Part shown: piece by piece, positions 33,594 through 45,961 of the stretch
How positions within the stretch are numbered: position 1 is the first letter of the stretch
How the letters are laid out: the number at the start of each line of letters is the position of its first letter
Source: Oscheius onirici
Lineage: Eukaryota; Nematoda; Chromadorea; Rhabditida; Rhabditidae
DNA: 64,000 bases
Assembly (NCBI GenBank): GCA_932521025.1
Contig: OW051469.1
Location: 9,064,398 to 9,128,397, forward strand
Reading direction: 5' to 3'
Made by a program: the position numbers and the translations under genes
Notes under the pieces: model-generated
The model's database searches: none
What the model was told of the DNA's origin: nothing
What the model saw: only the letters and a program-made list of their open reading frames with translations

Positions 33594-36500
33594 ACCCTGA
33601 AATTGTAGCAATGTAAGAAGCAGGAACCGACTGTCACGAGAGAATGTCGAGGAGCGAATAGGACAGGGCCTAATCTCTTCAACATGGGAGCTTTGTCACG
33701 GATGGCAAGAGATGAGGCGAGAAAGTCAAGGACGGTTATAAACTGAGTATTTTTGGGCGTGTGACATCAAAGGACTTATGGTTCTTACAAAAGAGGACAC
33801 TGCTGTAATAGAGAGATTTTCGTGACTGGACCCATTTCCTTCACAAAGTTTGCGATGCCCTTGGGCTAAAGTTGCCTGTAGTGCTCCGCTCCCTCCATAT
33901 CCCTTGGCCTATTCGTTTCTGTTTGGGAACTACAACAGGTAAAAACAAAGTCCTGACAGTTGCATAATCTCCCAAATTGACTTGTTCAAACTTGTTGTTA
34001 CTCACTTCCTTGACTCTTCTTGAAAATCGCAAGCACTGACACAAAAAGCTGAAAAAAGGAGAAGAGTTAAAAAACAGCTAAAAAGGACTCGAATAGTGGT
34101 GCACTAAAACAGGGCACTGCAAAGTAGTGGCGCAGTGCCTCTATTCAAATCATATCGGTAATCAAAAGTTGGCGAAATCTGACTGAAGGGCTGCTAGTGG
34201 CGGTCAAGTAGTTCGTCATTCATTTGACCACAACGGGGGGGGGGGGGGGGGTGAATGGACTGCCACGTGAGTCACAGTCGCTGTTTTCATTGCGTCTGAA
34301 TCTCAAGCAGGAAGTTACAAATTTTGCTTCCAATTTATAGAAAATGGGGGACAGAGTATAATTCCAAAAAGTATGCGTCAGATTCGGCATCTTCAAAGTT
34401 TAGATCAGGTTCCCTAATCCCTCATATTTTAAAAAATTAGGTTTACCCAGCGTGTTGTTCAAGATGTTCCTTCTCCTCAGCTCGGACTACGTAAAATTGT
34501 GATTCTGAGAAATAACTTTAAGAAAGCCTCGAAGTAGTCCGAGCTATAAAAACGCGGTCCAAATCTTTCCGAAAAGAGCGTAGCTAACTGGTTGCCGACT
34601 ACGTTAACATACTCCCAATATAGCTTCGAATGTCTAGAAAGAGGTGTAAGAAACATATAAATCTCAAATATTTGTCGAGAGGTGGTCATAAAAAGTGAGA
34701 AAACGAGATAGAAGGACATGATCGATTTAGCTCGCTGCGGGAAAATTATAGCCGAGAACGGTCTCTTGAACATTAATATGATGATCGATTAGGTGTTAAG
34801 AAACTTTTTTGTTGTGTAGTTTCGTTAGACTATATTGTTGCCAGTCGAAGCTGTCGGCAGGCTTTTATGAGGCGGAACGAGTTGAAAAGGCCGTGCGGGC
34901 GATAAGGGAAAAAGTCCTCAGACAACTTGTTTCGGAAAGAAACACAACTGACTACGGGAAAGGCTGTGACAGGGGGACAGAGGGATAGAGGGACAGAGGA
35001 CAGAGGGACAGAGAGGGAAACAGAGACTGAGAGACCATAACTCTGATAGATGACAGTGCGGGTGGACGCAGTGAGAGAAAGGGAGGTTAATCGCAATCGA
35101 TTCCCCGACTGGCAGGTCCGCAGCAGAGGGTCAACGGCGGATAAGGGCATACACATATAAATGGTCAGGTGACCGGCTGGCAACGGGAGAGAGGACGCTT
35201 GGTAACGGACTCTAGGAGGTGAAAGGAAAATTTCTGGCACAATGAGATCCACGCGGATATGCAATTACGTTGTGACCGGTTTTTCAACTGGTAGTATAGC
35301 TGGAGAGAGACAAGGTTATGCGGGAGAAAGTGGGGAAGAGTTTCATAACTGGGAGAGGGAGAGGGACAGAGAGAACAGGAAAACTCTGCTCTGAATGAGC
35401 AAATTATAGAAGTTTTTTCGCTCGAATATAGAGACAGAAAGACAGTTTGTCCTCACTGTACTGAAAGCACACAAAAACTATTCCTGACCCAGTCTATTGA
35501 TAGAGTGATAAGGCGTGGGGTTCATGCCAGCCGAGTCTCCTTCCCATAGAATATGAGATGACTCTCTCACGAAACATCTGCACACGAAGAGAGAGAGTAA
35601 TCACGAAAAGAGCGACCAGCACAATGCGGTAAGAGGCCTCGGACGCATGATTGAGGGTGTCGCTTTCCGCTCCGTCTATTGTATCGGAGGAGAGACTCTA
35701 TCCGGAGGTCGAAGGACGACTATATGCTGACACCCCGGTACCATCGGTTTGAAAAGTTCTACAGGAGGAGAAGAAAAGTAAAGGAATTGATATGAAGCGT
35801 GGGCTGGTCAGGAGGCGAAGGCAAACAGACGAAGCCAGCCCCAGGGCATATATATGATTCATCTCATCGATTATACGCACTGGTCCTCCATTTTTTTGTG
35901 CTCTTTAATTGTAGGCAGAAAGTCACTGTGCGGACGGACTACGGCCGGAACAAAGGCCGGGGCAGGTGTGCTTGATGTGTGTGTAATTTGAGACTGGCCT
36001 AGGTTATTCAGTACTCGTCGGCCCGTTGATTTTGTGTTTTGTAGTCAAAGAAAACGAAAAGAAGTATGTAGTGGTATAGCTGTTGCCAAATTTTCACCTT
36101 GCGTACTTGTCGTTACGCAAAGTTGCGTACGAAAAATACAGTAGAAGGTCAAATAAATGGGCTTGATCGCACGTACGCAATTTCTCATCAAGTAAAAATA
36201 CGTAAGGTCTGGCACGCGCTATCTGGCACGCACTATAGAGAGACAGATAGAGAGAGAAGCTGGTGATCATTAGACTGCTTCTACAGATTCCAAACTAACT
36301 GAAAGAGCAGGTACAAAGTAGAAAAGCGGTTATTTCGTTTTGACCACTATATTTTTGGCCCAGAATTATGTGAACTGTGTCAGTTTTTTGAATGAAATTC
36401 ATCTGTGCTCTCTTTTAGCACAGATGAACGTTTCCCTTACTTTCACTGCTTTGAATAAAGAAGGAAGGAGAGGACTCATCTCAGAGCTGATTTCGGCTTT

Positions 36501-37127
36501 GCGCAGCCTTCTGACCGCAATAAACCAGGATGTGGTTTGGGTTAGATGATTGCTGAACTGTCGAAAAAAGTTCATTACGAGAGGCAAGCTTTTCGGTGTA
36601 ATTATGAAAGTGGCTATGGACGAAGAAATTGGCTAACATGCCGGATAATATATGGACGAAATGTGTTGTGGAATGGAGACCTTGGCGACGAAGAAGAATG
36701 TCTGGACGACCAAAAACCAGATGGAAAGACGATTTTGTAGATCAACTGGGAGAGGTCTGGTTGTTAGGACAAGTGCCGATGACTGGAGCACCAGCATGTA
36801 GCAAATACGGTAAATTGAAACTTAATTTAATCATCTGTTCCGCTCAGTTTTTAATATAAGGGAAGGGGTACTGTAAGTTTCAACTTTGTATGTTGCTTGT
36901 CGAGTTACTGAAACTCATATGCAAAAATGGACTGGAATCTTGCTTATCCTAAAAATGAGTAGAGCCAGACCGACGTACATCGCTTCGCCCTCGCTAATAA
37001 TGCAATTTTCTCTAGTTCAATAAAGATTAAATTAAAAAACAATTTGAAATTTATTAAAGAAATTTATTAAAGTTTTTAAGAAAGTTCATAAGCCAGTATG
37101 CTTCTGACAAGTTGAATTTGAACCAAA
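33594..37127. other. Gene-poor region with repeats
   Basis: I find no multi-exon gene here. It contains a 17-18 base G run at about 34236, a GGGACAGAGA-rich stretch (34970-35030), a LINE fragment (about 36620-36810), and palindromic TACGCAA/TTGCGTA motifs (36100-36210). An open frame at 34477-34773 on the minus strand (98 codons, hydrophobic start) is unsupported by neighbours. Confidence 0.45.
36620..36812 (+). mobile_element. Non-LTR retrotransposon (RTE-like) 3' fragment
   Basis: The frame reads IWTKCVVEWRPWRRRRMSGR, then PKTRWKDDFV. This is the WT..V.EW.PR..RR.GRP.TRW.DD motif at the C-terminus of RTE/CR1-type reverse transcriptases. No reverse transcriptase domain remains upstream. Confidence 0.65.
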
Positions 37128-37947
37128 ATGGGTACCATTTCAACAATCGTCGTCATGGGCCTACTACTCCTCCTTCTGCTTGCTCCTTCTGTCGTCTTCT
37201 CGTAAGTCTACTTTCTATTTTTCCAAACTTTTTTCAGACTTCAATGCTTCTCGACCAAGCAGGGCGCGACGGTCGAGACGGACGTGTGCATCTTCGAGCT
37301 GAATCTCTTCAACCTCGGCTGTCTGCCTGCTCCTGCCCGACTCGGTCTCTTTGACGTCGAGACGGCCTACGCGGCTGGAGTCACAAATGTTACTGCCAAC
37401 AAGACGAGGAGTTGTGAACAAGACGAACATTATGTGATCTGCTACTGTGACTGGGACAACTGCAATCGGGACTGGAACGAGCTCAGAAAGCAGAAGATGG
37501 ACTTTCGCCTGAAGCCGAAGATGATCGACTGTGTCAAGAAGCAGTGCCACAGTGGCGACGACTGCTACAGTATGGGAACGAAGGAGGCAAAGGAATTCAA
37601 TCACGACGTTTGGAGACAGGTTAGTTGATTCAGAGAGACAGAGGGACAGGGGATGAGCAGATTATAGCAATTTTTCGCTCCAAAAAAAATTCAAATTTCA
37701 GAAGAGCACAGTCGTCTCGAAATCGAAGAAGGAAAGGAGGGCCAAGATTGTGCTTCTGTGGCTGTCCGGCGTCACCTTCTTCTTCTCCGTTCTCGGAGTC
37801 TTCATATACGCCTGTGTCGACGATTTGAAGAAAAAAAAGAAACAGCTGACACTTCGAGAATGCGCATCCGTGGCAGTTGTTGAGACAACGGCAACAGTCT
37901 CGACCTCTTCGACCACTCAGCAACCCCCGTCCAAGAAGACACAGTAA
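37128..37947 (+). CDS. Type I membrane protein with Ly6-like cysteine domain
   Basis: Exons 37128-37201, 37238-37619 and 37702-37947 give 233 aa. A signal peptide (VVMGLLLLLLLAPSVVFS) leads directly into LQCFSTKQG, and the cysteine domain ends HYVICYCDWDNCNRD, the CxC...DxCN ending of Ly6/three-finger domains seen in many nematode proteins. A second cysteine cluster (DCVKKQCHSGDDC) follows. One membrane helix (IVLLWLSGVTFFFSVLGVF) precedes a basic KKKKKQ stop-transfer and a short Ser/Thr-rich cytosolic tail. The ligand is unknown. It ends 26 nt from the stop of the P450 gene on the other strand, and the two share an AATAAA-rich 3' region. Confidence 0.75.
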
Positions 37948-37973
37948 AAGAGCTTTTTTCATTAATAAACCGA

Positions 37974-39704
37974 TTACAGCTCACGAAATTTAAAGTGACA
38001 GTCACCTTTGGGAAGGAGAAGAGTCTCATAAGTCTGACTAATCGGACCGTGGTCATGGGAAATTTCAAAGTTTTGGACTAGACGAGAGAGTGTGACTTGT
38101 AGATCTTGTTCGGCAAACCGTCGTCCAGCACACATTCTCGGTCCGAAGCCGAAAGGAAGAAAGGCAAAGGGATGGACATCTGAGGCCTTGTTCTCTCGGA
38201 GCCATCTGGTCGGGTCGAACTGACTTGCTCTTGGGTAGAGTTTTTCAGATTTGGACAAAATGTTGGTGTTGATGTCGACGGGAGTGCCGGCAGGGATACG
38301 GTAGCCTCCGAGGATGATTTCTTGTTGGGGAACTCGAGAGATCTGGAAGTTTTTGGTTCAGTGTCTTTCAATCTGTCCCTCTGTCCCTCTCCTGTCCCTA
38401 ACTCCCTGTCTAGTACCCACCTCAGTTCCAATCGGACACATTCTGAACGTTTCTTTGATGAATGCCCTCAAATAAGGCATTTTGTTCCTCTTCGCAGACG
38501 TCAGTTCTCCCTCCCCTGCTTCCATGACCTCCTTTCTGATCTCCTTCTGGGCTTCAGGATGCTTTGCAAGGAAGTAGAGATTGTAGATCAGCATTGGAGC
38601 AGTCTAGAACTTTAAAAACGGACAAAATCCGAGGACAAACCGTGCTCAGACCGTCTGTGAACAGGGAGAGCATGATAACTTTTAGATCCTGACTGTTCAA
38701 ATTCTTCTTGGCTATGAGTTCAGAGACGAGCATCTTGTTCCCGACGCTTTTCAAATCAGTCAGAGCCGTGTTCATCAATTTGTTGGCTTCACCATAGAAC
38801 TCATCTTCCAGTTGGACCATCTTTTTCCAATTAATTGTGGGTAAAAAACGGAACCAGGGAAAACCGAACTTCATTCTGTACTTTTTCTTTTACCATTCTA
38901 AAAGGTTCATTACCTGGCGGAGAGCTTAAAAATTTCCCAATTGACTTCAACTAGTCTATCTGCCCAGACTTGTCTCTCACTCATAGCTCCCAGACTGGTC
39001 TCGAAGACTGTCCGGCCAGCGGATTCGAGAGACCATCTGAAAAATGTGGAGCTTCTAGTTTGAGAAAAAGTGCAACCTGCCAGCCACTATCTTCATATCC
39101 AGCTCTCCTTTCTCGTCCTTTTCTTTCTTCGCGTGCTCCACAAGATCTGAGGCCGTTTTCTCAACAAATGACAAGTACTTTTCAATGGCGTTGGGTCTCA
39201 TGAGAGACTGCTGAACTGAGGATCGTAATCTGTACCATTCTTCTCCGTTTCTAGAATTCTGGTCTCTTTCAAACTCTCTGTCTCTCTCTAGTCCAAAACA
39301 AGAAACTCACAAATTTCCCAGTCCCGGATTCATTCCTCTCATCTGCCGATATTTCTGGGTAGTCTCTTGAAGCGGAACAATATGAGGATTCTTTCCCTCA
39401 GTTCGGAAAACTGTCTCCGCATCGACTGGGTCAAAAATGTGCACGACTGATCCTTGAAAGGGCTTTCTCACTCGAACTATAGATCCATATTTTTCGTAGA
39501 GCCGTAAAAGACGATCGTATTCTTTTGCGACATCTTTGTTCTCTAATTTTTCTTCGTTTTGGAAAAAAATATTCTCTAACCTCTTTCCCACAGTCCCGGA
39601 CCAGGAATTTTTTCAAACGACTTGACTTGACTTGTCGTTGCTGCCGCCAAATGTGGACAAGAAGCTAGGGAAGAAAAGAGTCGCGAAGTTTGCTTGAGAC
39701 TCAT
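37974..39704 (-). CDS. Cytochrome P450, mitochondrial-type (CYP44-like)
   Basis: Seven exons: 39581-39704, 39311-39542, 39077-39250, 38914-39036, 38641-38875, 38421-38603 and 37974-38342, giving 479 aa. The N-terminus is short, basic and non-membrane (MSLKQTSRLFSSLASCPH), then FEKIPGPG, as in mitochondrial-clan P450s rather than ER ones. The I-helix reads FTDGLSTTAPML, the ExxR motif is KETFR, and the heme-binding loop is PFGFGPRMCAGRRFAEQ with the ligand Cys. Mitochondrial P450s take electrons from adrenodoxin; in C. elegans the only member is CYP-44A1. The substrate is not predictable. All seven exon phases agree. Confidence 0.9.
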
Positions 39705-40081
39705 TTTGAGTGGAAGGAATGGTCAGTCGCGATAAGACCGGAGAGTTTTTTGTTCTCCCAGGTGCCGATCAATTGAGAGAGGGGTCACTATCGTCAATAC
39801 TGGTCACGTGTGGGTTAGTAGGGGAATGGGTCAGAAAGTTCATGGCAGTGGGGATTGAACCTTCTGTCGTCCAGAGTCTCTCTGTCTTTCTGTCAATTCA
39901 CTCGTGTCTAGCTGTCCATTCTTCAGTCCAATACGGCCTCATTCCTTTCCCTATCTTTCTGACTCACCTCATTTGAGCGAAAAAAAAATGCAAGGAAAAA
40001 ATGGCTATAACTTGCCCATCCAGCAAGGGATGAGAATGCGCGCTCTTTGGAGAGAGGCCATTCGCAACGGGTGACGGCACG

Positions 40082-40396
40082 TTACGGGCATGATACTGGT
40101 AAGATTTTCTTTGTTCTGGACAGCTCCAGCCGCAGTTCCATCGACGCAGCCAGTCGGTGAAGCGGAAAATGTCTCGCACGTAGCGGAGAAGAGTCGGCAG
40201 CCAAGTGTGGAAAGTAGAATCTTCGGAGCCAGGTCATCTCGTACTCAAAGTCGGCGGGAAATAGAAAAAGCCAGAGCGATTTGCGTCGAAGAACAAATCC
40301 GCTGACGACTTTTGACTTGATGAAACCATGGAGAAACATCTTTTGGGCGAGAGACACGACGTCACAGCGAAAAATGCCGTTTTCGTTGTAGAGCAC
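40082..40396 (-). other. Unassigned open reading frame, possible gene fragment
   Basis: The frame (ENGIFRCDVVSLAQKMFLHG, then FIKSKVVSGFVLRRK and FLFPADFEYEMTW) has protein-like composition and follows a possible acceptor (TTAAAG). A second frame over its end (LLRYVRDIFRFTDWLRRW) also looks coding. No flanking exons were found. Confidence 0.25.
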
Positions 40397-41534
40397 CTTT
40401 AATTTTTTTTGGGATTTCCTGGTTTCATTTCAATTTGTTATCCTGTTACCTTAACTTTTTTTGATTACAAGTTGTGCTACGCCCCTCCGGGGCTAAGTGA
40501 CTTAGTTTTGTCCTTTTCAAAACAGATAACAGTTAACATTTTGCTGTTTGATCCCTCTCCAGATCAATTAATAGATGAGAGTAGCTTAAATACTGTACAC
40601 GAAGCAAAAAGACAACCTGCAAGGTCTGAAAGTACAGAGACAGAACTCTGTCTCTCTGTCCCTCTGTCCCTCCGTCTCTCTCTGTCCTTTTGTCCCTCTA
40701 TCCCTCTGTCCCTCTGTTTTTAGTTTCTCGACACTTTCTCTCTGTCCACCCTTGCATTCTACAATGTGCTCTGCCCTTCCCGGTTTTCTCGTACCCCTGT
40801 CCGTCATCTGTTTTTTTCTTTCTCTACCAATTATGATGTTCCTATCGGTATGTCCCCTTTCTTCTGTCCAATTTTTCCCTCCTTTCGCCTGTCCCTATTT
40901 CCACGTGCGCCTGTTCTCCCCTATCCCTGTTCTCTTGTTCACCCCGTTGGAGCTAAAGTTATAGCCCTTTCCCGTATTCCTAACCCGCACTTGATTCTTT
41001 ACTCTGGAAACTGAAAGTCAAAAATAATCAAAGTCCACGCACTTGCAAATTGACTTGTCTAAACTTGTTACACTAACTCCTTTCCCCTTTATTGTGCGCA
41101 CAAACTGCTCCATTTTGATTGCCAATTAAAGCTTCCGACAGACAGACACACACACAGAGTCTTGAGAGCAATTTATAGTGGACCAGCCGTCTACGACGGC
41201 TTTTGCCGCCCTTGCGCCTACGGCGCTCAAGTACGTAACAACGGCCGTCCAAATTTTGACACCATCGCGCTTTAGATAGTTTAGATTCACCCAGACGCGT
41301 TCCCCTCAAAAAACTCTCGTTCGATAAAAGATTAATATGACAAAACCTGACATGTTACGCTAGTCTCGACAACTGTGCGGACACCACTACAGACAGACAG
41401 ACAGACGGACACGATTGCACTTTAGTAAAGAAAGATTTTTCGTTTTCAACGAGGTTTTTCTTAGTTACTGGTTTTTAGGTACCTCATGCTGCAAAAAGGT
41501 ATAAATTTGTTCGTTATTTCGATGTCTGATATTT

Positions 41535-41672
41535 AGTGATCGCGCCTGATCGCTGCTCGCGATCGCGCTCGTTTGCGATCAAAAAGTCTGATTGTGCTCG
41601 CGCTCGCGCTCGCATGAAACCGGGAGCAGCTGCAGCTCGCGCTCGCACAAAAATTGGCTGATCGCCCATCCC
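41535..41672. repeat. GATCGC/CGCTCG foldback repeat
   Basis: The sequence is dense in self-complementary GCTCGCGATCGCGC and GCTCGCGCTCGC blocks. The composition differs sharply from the AT-rich flanks. Confidence 0.55.
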
Positions 41673-41797
41673 TGGTCTCTACCTAAACCCTGATCATACA
41701 ATAACCAAAGCCGTTCCAGCGACCTTCATCCTCTTGTTGTGCCCATGTTTTTGACCATATTTTTCAGCGTTCCATTCAATGAAGTTCACAACTTTCC

Positions 41798-42098
41798 ATG
41801 TTTGGTCCCTTCCTTCTTCTGGTTATACTAGTAGCTGAGAGTCAGACAAGGTATGATGTTCAAACCTGTGATAAATTTCAGATGGCGTCCCTTGACTTTC
41901 GATTCATTCCGGCCCTACCAACGCCTTCAAAATCAGCAGCAGAATTTGGCTTCATCGGTTAGAATTTCTCTGTTCTTCATAGAATTCTCTCAGGGACATT
42001 CACTTAGCTTCAACACGATTCTCGGCTCGATTTCTTGGACCGAGTTCTCGAATCAGGGAGCACAGAATTTGGCTAGTATTCTTGGCGGAAAGAAATAA
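41798..42098 (+). CDS. Small secreted peptide, 77 aa
   Basis: Exons 41798-41850, 41882-41957 and 41994-42098 join with 31- and 36-nt introns. A signal peptide (MFGPFLLLVILVAESQT) is followed by a short mature region that is Gln/Asn/Ser rich, carrying two NLAS motifs (QQNLASS and AQNLASILGGKK). The stop TAA overlaps AATAAA, a compact 3' end. I know no family. It converges on the YGGW peptide gene, with stops 61 nt apart; both are tiny secreted products. Confidence 0.6.
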
Positions 42099-42159
42099 AA
42101 TATCTTGAGTATCTTTATTGTGAGTGACATTGTCAGGGTAGGGAGAGACAGAGAGAGAC

Positions 42160-42587
<428 letters not shown>

Positions 42588-42785
42588 GTTTTGTCTTTCC
42601 CGACTCTTCATCTGGCTTTTATACCGTCTCAGACTTGTGAGAAACTGCCCGAATTTGTCGTCAGTATTCCGCGAAAAGAACTCTCCCGATCATAGGTCAC
42701 GGCCGCGTCTCCCAGCTGACTGTTTTCTGATCTCTATCTAGCTGCTCTCCCTATCGATTTTCGTGCAAGCTGTCTGCCGTTGGAA

Positions 42786-44085
42786 ATGAGCGGGAAAATG
42801 CCCAAAATTGTGAGTTTTCACTACTTTTTTTCGGCTAAAATGGCTTGAAGGAACTTCACGCCCATTTGAATGGCAGCCTAACCATTGAGACCATCCGGAA
42901 ATTGATCAACTTGTCCAATAATCCGAATCTCCCAGTCCCAAAACTCCTCTCCTGTCCTTCATCGATGGATGAGTAAGCCGTCTTTTCGGCCAACTTTAAG
43001 AAAAAATGCCCAGAGTCTTCAAACTGTTCCCCCTGATCCAGGCCGTGACTGCGAACTACGAGTTGGTCAAACAGGCCACAGTTGATGTCATCAGAGATTT
43101 CGCCGGCGAGAACACTGTCTATTTGGAACTGAGGACGACACCAAAAGATCGTCCAGAGTTCAGGAAGGAAGAGTATATTGAGGCAGTTCTGGATGGAATT
43201 AGAGCCTGTTCAGAGCTACCAATAGTCGTCCGACTACTGTTGAGTATAGACAGGAGACAGACTGTAGAACTAGCTAGGGAGACAGTGAGTCTGGTTAAGA
43301 AGGATGGTGGGTTTTGGTTCAGTTGACTAATGTGAGAGTCAGAGACTCTGGAAGACAGAAAGATAGAGTCAGTAAACAGATTGACAAAGAGACAGAGTCA
43401 GAAAAACAGAGGGAGACAGCTTGTTCCAGGGTCTGGTCTTATTGTTGGAATCGATCTTTCTGGTGATCCTTCAGTAGATGGCAGAAAGTTCATTCCCCTT
43501 CTGAGAGAGGCAAAAGAGATGGGAATCAAATTGGCTGTTCATCTGGCTGAGGTAGGAACTGTCACTGTCCCTATCAAAGTCTCCTTTCCAGATCGACTCC
43601 TGTCTCGACGAAATTGACGACTTCTTAGCTCTCTGTCCTGATCGCATAGGCCACGGTACTTTCCTCCACCGAGAAGACCGCTGGGTACAGAAGATTCTAG
43701 AGCAGGGGATTCCTTTTGGTTTTACAACTTTTCTTTTAAAAAGTAACCAAATTTCAGAGATTTGTTTGACATCGAATGTGATGAGTATGACGACAAAGAC
43801 TGCAGTCGATTCTCACTTTAGTTTTTGGCGGGAGAAGGGACTTCCTTTGGCTGTTTGTGTGAGAAAAGTGGGGGGAAAATAGGAAGATAAAAGATTTTTC
43901 AGACCGATGACAGCGGATTGATGGGAACAACGTTGACAAAAGAATACGATTTGGCTGTAGACACTTTCGGCGTCGATTTGAGGAAAATCGTTCAGGATTC
44001 CCTTCAGATGTCCTTCTTGGACAAACAAAGCCCAGAATATGAGAAAATTAGGCAAATTATTGGTGTTTATGATCAAGACAAGTAA
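42786..44085 (+). CDS. adal-1/ADAL: Adenosine deaminase-like protein (N6-methyl-AMP deaminase)
   Basis: Seven exons: 42786-42809, 42851-42972, 43014-43306, 43430-43551, 43592-43718, 43758-43858 and 43903-44085, giving 323 aa. The zinc and substrate motifs of the family are all present: ELHAHLNGSL, TVYLELRTTPK, GIDLSGDPS, LAVHLAE, RIGHGTFL, CLTSNV and CTDDSG. The short ELHAHLNGS start and CLTSNV...TDD ending follow ADAL more closely than classical ADA. ADAL removes the methylamino group from N6-methyl-AMP in the cytosol, protecting the nucleotide pool. It ends about 620 nt upstream of RPB5 copy 2 on the same strand. Confidence 0.93.
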
Positions 44086-44701
44086 AATGATTTTGAAGCT
44101 TTTATCGGTCTAGAATTCGAATTTGGAACAGTTCTAGCGTCGAAAACAATCAATTAACGAAAAAAAAAGAAAGTAGACAAGAATCTGCTTAAAGCCAAGT
44201 TGGAAAAAAAAGTGAAAATTGATGTTTGAACTCCCGCGTTTAAAGGATTGTACAAATTGGCTCCCGTCGCGAAAAATGGCAAATTTGCAGCAGTTGGAAA
44301 TCCTAAAAATGGATCTTTTTTCTCATTCTTTTCAATTGTGATTTTTTTAAACTTCTGGAGGTTATTTTACACGAAGATTTCAATAAAAAGTTGTTGGAAA
44401 GTGAACACGGGCAGAATATGTGAAAATATGATATCCGGAGGTCATATGAGAGATTTAAAGCAAATGAGGCTGCGTGACGTATTACAGCTAGCTATTCTTC
44501 TGCCAGAACCAGAAATGACGCTTGTCTTCGCGGAGAATGCTAGTAAAAGGTGGAAAGAACGAGGCTAGCATATTTGGAAGATGGTTGTTGAAAAACCAGT
44601 GTTTTCACATGAATTTTGTATGTTTATAATTTTGTTGATGTCTCCGTGTTATTCTTCTCTCTAATGTTCGTTTATTTATTAGTTATTTTTTAGCAACTAT
44701 C
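44086..44701. other. Intergenic, nothing supported
   Basis: The AT-rich spacer between ADAL and RPB5 copy 2. An open frame of 106 codons (44248-44568) has no recognisable domain and I do not call it. Confidence 0.4.
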
Positions 44702-45879
44702 ATGGCCGACGACGAGCTCGAGACGTACAAGCTATGGAAAGTGAGAAAAACGATTATGCAGATGTGTCACGACCGAGGCTATCTCGTGACTCAGGACGAG
44801 CTGGATCAGACTCTGGACCAATTCAAAGTAAGTGCTTTTTCACCTATTTTTCTCAAAATAAACACAGGAACAATTTGGCGACAAACCGAGTGAAAGACAC
44901 CCTGCCCGTGGCGACTTAACGGTCCTGGTAGCTGAATCGGATAACCCGCACAGCCAACTATTTGTATTCTTTCCCGACGAGCCCAAAATCGGCATCAAAA
45001 CTATCAAGGTTCGTCACTTTCGTTATTTTTTCATCTAAAATCCCCAAATTTCAGTCAATTTGCTCCCAGATGCAGGAATCGAAGATATTCTCGGCTATCA
45101 TCGTCGTGCAGATGGGAATGACGCCGTCGGCCAAGCAGAGCATCGCTGATATGGCTCCCACGTACAACCTGCAGCATTTTCTCGAGTCGGAGCTGATGGT
45201 CAACATCACGGAGCACGATCTCGTCCCAGAACACGTCGTCCTAGGGCGTGAGGAGAAGGCGGAACTTCTATCCCGATAGTTAGTTCTTTGGTAATACTAT
45301 AGCAGGCACCCCCTCCATTCAAATATTTTGGCACGCAAGCCATCAATTCACTAAATTCGCGTTTTTAACCATTTTTCCAGTATTATTTCACGTTCTAGCC
45401 GCTTTTATCGAACGCAGCATCAAAAACTACCCGTTGGGTGAGTGTCCAATCGAATAAAATAGTGAAAAATCTAGAGAAACTCTCGGGGAGTGCAATATGT
45501 TAGCGATGTTGCTTATTCTGAAGTATTCGCCTAATTTTTCAAGTATTTCGGCATCCTAGGGGTTATAATTGGCGCCGAGTTCGATAAACACATCTAGAAC
45601 GTGAAAAAATAACGGAAAAGTGGTGAAAATCCCGATTTCACACATTGCGCGCCAAAATATTTGAATGGAGGGGGTGCCTGCTATAGTATTACCAGTTCTT
45701 TCTTTCAAGTTTTACAAAAATCCTATATTTCTAGCAAGCTGAAAGAATCGCAGCTGCCCCGTATTCAAGTCTCGGACCCCGTCTCTCGCTATTTCGGCCT
45801 AACGCGTGGCCAAGTCGTCAAAATCATCCGCAGCTCCGAGACCGCCGGCCGATACATTACCTACCGCGTTGTTACCTAA
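44702..45879 (+). CDS. rpb-5: RNA polymerase subunit RPB5/RPABC1, copy 2
   Basis: Exons 44702-44827, 44868-45008, 45055-45278 and 45735-45879 have exactly the lengths of copy 1 (126, 141, 224 and 145 nt) and give 211 aa. The proteins differ at scattered sites, mainly conservative (KVRK for [15 protein letters not shown] for [24 protein letters not shown] for [13 protein letters not shown]). Both keep [12 protein letters not shown] at the end. The gene is intact and likely expressed. Intron 3 is enlarged by a 404-bp MITE. Conserved exon structure indicates DNA-level duplication, not retroposition. Confidence 0.96.
45290..45693. mobile_element. hAT-like MITE in RPB5 copy 2 intron 3
   Basis: Inverted terminal repeats of about 45 bp begin GGTAATACTATAGCAGGCAC and include CCCCCTCCATTCAAATATTTTGGC. 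The right arm is their reverse complement. An 8-bp direct repeat AGTTCTTT (45282-45289 and 45694-45701) flanks the element, the target-site length of hAT transposons. There is no coding capacity. Confidence 0.9.
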
Positions 45880-45961
45880 TTTCCCCCTTTGTATTGTTAG
45901 TTTTTTGGCCATAAACTTTTCTTCCCTATTGTTACTTGACAAACGAAGGAAAGTCAACAAT

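Larger units (their letters stand above)
39705..41797. other. Intergenic with repeats and one unexplained open frame
   Basis: It contains CTGTCCCTCTGT-type simple repeats (40640-40760), a SINE-like fragment with CATCGCGCTTTAG (41260-41275), a CGCTCG-rich foldback (41535-41670) and a minus-strand open frame at 40082-40396. No complete gene is supported. Confidence 0.45.

Noticed and set aside
34830-35264. A 144-codon minus-strand frame rich in Ser/Leu/Pro
   Set aside because: It is a translation of GGGACAGAG-type simple repeats and lacks splice or family support.
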